From an uncultured Paracoccaceae bacterium (GTDB lineage: Bacteria; Pseudomonadota; Alphaproteobacteria; Rhodobacterales; Rhodobacteraceae), in NCBI GenBank assembly GCA_937900975.1, contig CALCPC010000037.1, positions 1-7,332 on the forward strand: a stretch of DNA of 7,332 nucleotides. The letters run 5' to 3'. Shown here in pieces: positions 4,950 to 7,332 of the stretch (the stretch's first letter is position 1; each line of letters opens with the position of its first letter). The notes under the pieces are model-generated. The model was not told the DNA's origin. It worked only from the letters and a program-made list of their open reading frames with translations, and did no database searches. The position numbers and the translations under genes were made by a program.

Positions 4950-7332
4950 TCACAGCCGCTGCACCGGGGCATCGGCGCCGTCCTCCCATTCGCCAAACCG
5001 CGAAAGATGGTCATAGTCGCTGGCATAGGTCAGGCGCTGCGGGCGGCTGCGGGCAAGATAAGGCGTGTCGGGGTTTTGGTAGGTGGCCAAAAGATCCGGA
5101 AGCTTTTCGCGGACCTTCGCGATCGCTTCGATCGGATCGGGCAGCACTTCGGTTTTTTTGTCTTTGCCAAGACCGATCATCTCTGCGTGGGTGACCGGGG
5201 CTGCGGGGCAGTCGGGAAATCCCCCCGCTTCGGCGATCAGCGCCTCGACCTGCAGTTGTTTGTCGAAAAACGCCATCTCATTCGCGGTCGGCGGGGTGCC
5301 CTTATAGTCGAAGATCGCCAACCTGCCATCGGGGGCAACGTCGATGCGGTCAACCCGCGCCGTCAGCGTGATCGGCGGCGAAAGCGGCAGGTCCAGCGCG
5401 CCCGCGGCCTCTAAAACGCAGGGGCGCCCCCACATGCGCCGCTTTGCCTCCTCCTCCAAAAACCAGGGGGCAAGCATCATCAGCCGCGCCTGCCAAAGCG
5501 CGCGCGCCGCGGGCCACGGCACGGATGCGGCAAGGCTGGTGGCCACCGTTTCGGCAAAGACCGGCCCCGGGTCTGACGGCCAGGCGTCGCGCGTGCCGTG
5601 GACAAACGCCTCAAGCGCCGCGTGCAGCGCTGTCCCCCGCTCGCGCACGTCCGCGGTCCGTCCCAGCGGGTCAAGCGGGCGCAGGCGCAGGATGGAGCGG
5701 GCGTAAATGGTGTAGGGATCGCGGAGCAAGGTCCCGACAGCGGTCGCGGACAGCCGGCGCGGACGGGCAGCGGCGGGTGGCGCGGGGGCCGGGCGCGGTG
5801 CAGGCGGGATTTTCGCCGCCGGGCGGTCCAGCGCTGCGGCGCGCGCCTGCCAAAGCGCCCCACGGGCGCGCATCGCAGTCCAGGCCGATGCGCCCTCCGG
5901 CCCCAGCCCCAGCAAGAGGTTTTCGAGCCGCAGCATCCAGCGCGCAGCGACGGTCGGCGCGCTTTCGTCGCGCAGCGCCCGGGTCAGCACCACAGCGCCG
6001 GTAGACACCGCCTGCTGAAAATCATGCGCTGAAAGCCCGATCTGGCGCTCTGTCGCCGGCAGGCCCAGCGTGCGGCGCAGCGTGGCGTTCAGCCAGGGAT
6101 CCGGGGCCGGCTGTTTGGGCCAGACACCTTCGTTGAGCCCACCCAGCACAGTGACGTCCGCGCGCCCGATCCGCGCCTCGATCGTGCCCCAGATCAGGAT
6201 CCGAGGATCAGGCGCGAAGGCCGCTGCGGGCACGTCGCGGGCGGCCAAAAGCGCCGTGATCGCGCGCCGATAGTCGCCAGCCGACATCGCGCCTCCGGCC
6301 GCCGCGGCGGCCTCTAGCGCCTCCACCAGCGATGCCGCCGCTTGACCCGCCTCGCCGGCCCAAAGTGCGTCCGCCTGCCCGGTCGGGCCGGCGGCAATGG
6401 CGGTCAAGAGATCGAGGTGGTGCGCCAGATGCTCCGCAAAGAGCGCATCCTGCGCGGGAGGCGGTTTGGTCAGGATCCGGGCAAGCCAGGCCGCCCAGGT
6501 CCGCCGGTCGAGCGCTTTTTCGGTTAGCGGATCGGGGGCCGCGCCGGCGCCGGGGCCGGTGCCGCCTGGGCGGGCTGTGTCGCGCAGCCCGTCTTCGGTG
6601 TCAGAGCTCGGGGCACCGCCGTCTGCTGCGCTGCCCCCCTCCCCAACGGTGCCCCCCCGCCCATCGACATCCTCTCCGGCCCTTGGGGCTGGCGCATTGG
6701 GCGCGGGATCCGCGGCGGCCCAGGCCGCGAGGGTCTCGGCGGTGGGGCGGGGGGTATCCGCGCGCAAAACCTCAAGCTCAAAACTGCGCGCATGGGCCAT
6801 ATGGCCCGCGCGCGCCCCTGCTGCCGTGAGCGGGTGTTTTAAGATCGCGGCCAGCAGCGCGGGCGGCGTCTCGGCGCCGTCAAGCGCCGCGACCAGCCGG
6901 ATCAGAACGCCCGGCGGGGTCAGGCCAAGCGGCCGCCCGGCGCTGTCGTCGGGGTTGATCCCCCACCGGTCCAGCGCCGTGGCGACGCGCCGGGCAAGGC
7001 TGCGGTCGGGTGTGATCAGCGCCGCGGTCTGGCCGGCGGCGAGTGCCGCGCGCAGGACGCCCGCAATGGCCTCGGCCTCGGCCCTTGGCCCCGGTGCCTC
7101 GATCAGCGCAAGCTCTGCCGTCGCCGCCGCCAACGTCGGCACCAGGTCCGGCCCTTCCCGACGCCATTGGTCCGTCACCGGCGCCGGCCGCAGCGCCAGC
7201 GACATAAGCCGCCCCCGTGGCCCCTGGTCCGCCGCCTCTGGCACCCAAAGCGGCACTGCAGCCGGGTCAAAGCCCATACTCCGGCCAAGCCGCGCAAACC
7301 CCCATTGCGGATGATCCACCGCCGTTTCGCTG
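4950..7332 (-). CDS. addB: AddB, inactivated-helicase/nuclease subunit of the AddAB break-resection complex (5' end outside window)
   Basis: AddB pairs with AddA to unwind and degrade double-strand DNA ends and make 3' single strands for RecA. The frame is open through the right edge and ends at TGA 4952-4950. The GTG at 7319 is not the start: the codons before it (S-E-T-A) run on into the family segment 'DHPQWGFARLG'. About 794 residues are present, and from usual family length roughly 200 N-terminal residues are missing. Counting from 7319, 'LGGLNEGVWP' is at 392-401, a signature of the degenerate helicase part. The C-terminal nuclease domain starts near 521. It shows 'GTALHAALE' (562-570, H566), 'RVDRID' (655-660, D657), 'IFDYKG' (669-674, D671 and K673) and Q688 in 'KQLQVEAL', so the catalytic set looks intact. 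A low-complexity Gly/Pro/Asp stretch at about 205-262 interrupts the helicase part. The addA gene follows 70 bases downstream. Confidence 0.95.
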   Translation of the reverse strand, partial: SETAVDHPQWGFARLGRSMGFDPAAVPLWVPEAADQGPRGRLMSLALRPAPVTDQWRREGPDLVPTLAAATAELALIEAPGPRAEAEAIAGVLRAALAAGQTAALITPDRSLARRVATALDRWGINPDDSAGRPLGLTPPGVLIRLVAALDGAETPPALLAAILKHPLTAAGARAGHMAHARSFELEVLRADTPRPTAETLAAWAAADPAPNAPAPRAGEDVDGRGGTVGEGGSAADGGAPSSDTEDGLRDTARPGGTGPGAGAAPDPLTEKALDRRTWAAWLARILTKPPPAQDALFAEHLAHHLDLLTAIAAGPTGQADALWAGEAGQAAASLVEALEAAAAAGGAMSAGDYRRAITALLAARDVPAAAFAPDPRILIWGTIEARIGRADVTVLGGLNEGVWPKQPAPDPWLNATLRRTLGLPATERQIGLSAHDFQQAVSTGAVVLTRALRDESAPTVAARWMLRLENLLLGLGPEGASAWTAMRARGALWQARAAALDRPAAKIPPAPRPAPAPPAAARPRRLSATAVGTLLRDPYTIYARSILRLRPLDPLGRTADVRERGTALHAALEAFVHGTRDAWPSDPGPVFAETVATSLAASVPWPAARALWQARLMMLAPWFLEEEAKRRMWGRPCVLEAAGALDLPLSPPITLTARVDRIDVAPDGRLAIFDYKGTPPTANEMAFFDKQLQVEALIAEAGGFPDCPAAPVTHAEMIGLGKDKKTEVLPDPIEAIAKVREKLPDLLATYQNPDTPYLARSRPQRLTYASDYDHLSRFGEWEDGADAPVQRL
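6534..6707 (-). other. Low-complexity segment inside AddB
   Basis: About 58 codons (residues 205-262 counted from 7319) encode almost only Gly, Ala, Pro, Asp, Ser, Thr, Glu and Arg. The order is a Pro/Ala part, a Gly/Asp part, then a Gly/Pro part. The sequence stays in frame and is flanked by ordinary AddB sequence ('ETLAAWAA' before, 'DRRTWAAWLARI' after). It is probably a disordered surface loop. Confidence 0.7.

Noticed and set aside
5485..5858. A 17-base direct repeat (5485-5501 and 5842-5858), with a similar stretch near 2900 in addA
   Set aside because: Both copies encode the peptide ALWQAR in the same frame of AddB, and the addA stretch encodes a similar LWQAL. Shared codon choice explains it better than a mobile or regulatory repeat.
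6397..7314. Plus-strand open frame of 305 codons opposite addB
   Set aside because: It is Ser/Ala/Arg-rich, has no family resemblance, and lies wholly opposite a clear AddB sequence. It is a frame shadow of GC-rich DNA.

Overview
The window looks like a chromosomal fragment of a GC-rich alphaproteobacterium, most likely of the Rhodobacteraceae. The grounds are the addB-addA-trxA gene order, the style of the AddA, AddB and thioredoxin proteins (for example the '[10 protein letters not shown]' segment of TrxA), and very high GC in the add genes. My hand counts give about 82% GC at 4561-4620 and 78% at 5641-5700. Every gene I can support lies on the minus strand, so the window is read from right to left.

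From 7332 to 4950 is the C-terminal ~794 residues of AddB, whose start lies beyond the right edge. After a 70-base gap comes a complete addA (4879-1574). AddA and AddB form the two-nuclease helicase complex that resects double-strand breaks before RecA loading, the counterpart of RecBCD. The helicase motifs of AddA and the nuclease residues of both subunits are visible. Next is trxA (1512-1192), a complete 106-aa thioredoxin. A possible promoter for it starts in the addA stop codon and carries a small inverted repeat in its spacer.

From 1157 to the left edge the character changes. Three closely packed genes of no family I recognise follow each other: an exported protein or lipoprotein of 232 aa (1157-459), a 93-aa protein with three hydrophobic segments (448-167), and the first 53 codons of another gene (159 to beyond base 1). 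Their GC is lower (about 47% at 301-420, 53% at 781-840, 58% at 1-60). They look like one transcription unit placed behind trxA and are the most likely accessory part of the window. I see no RNA genes, mobile elements, CRISPR arrays or convincing intrinsic terminators. The long plus-strand open frames are shadows of the GC-rich genes.
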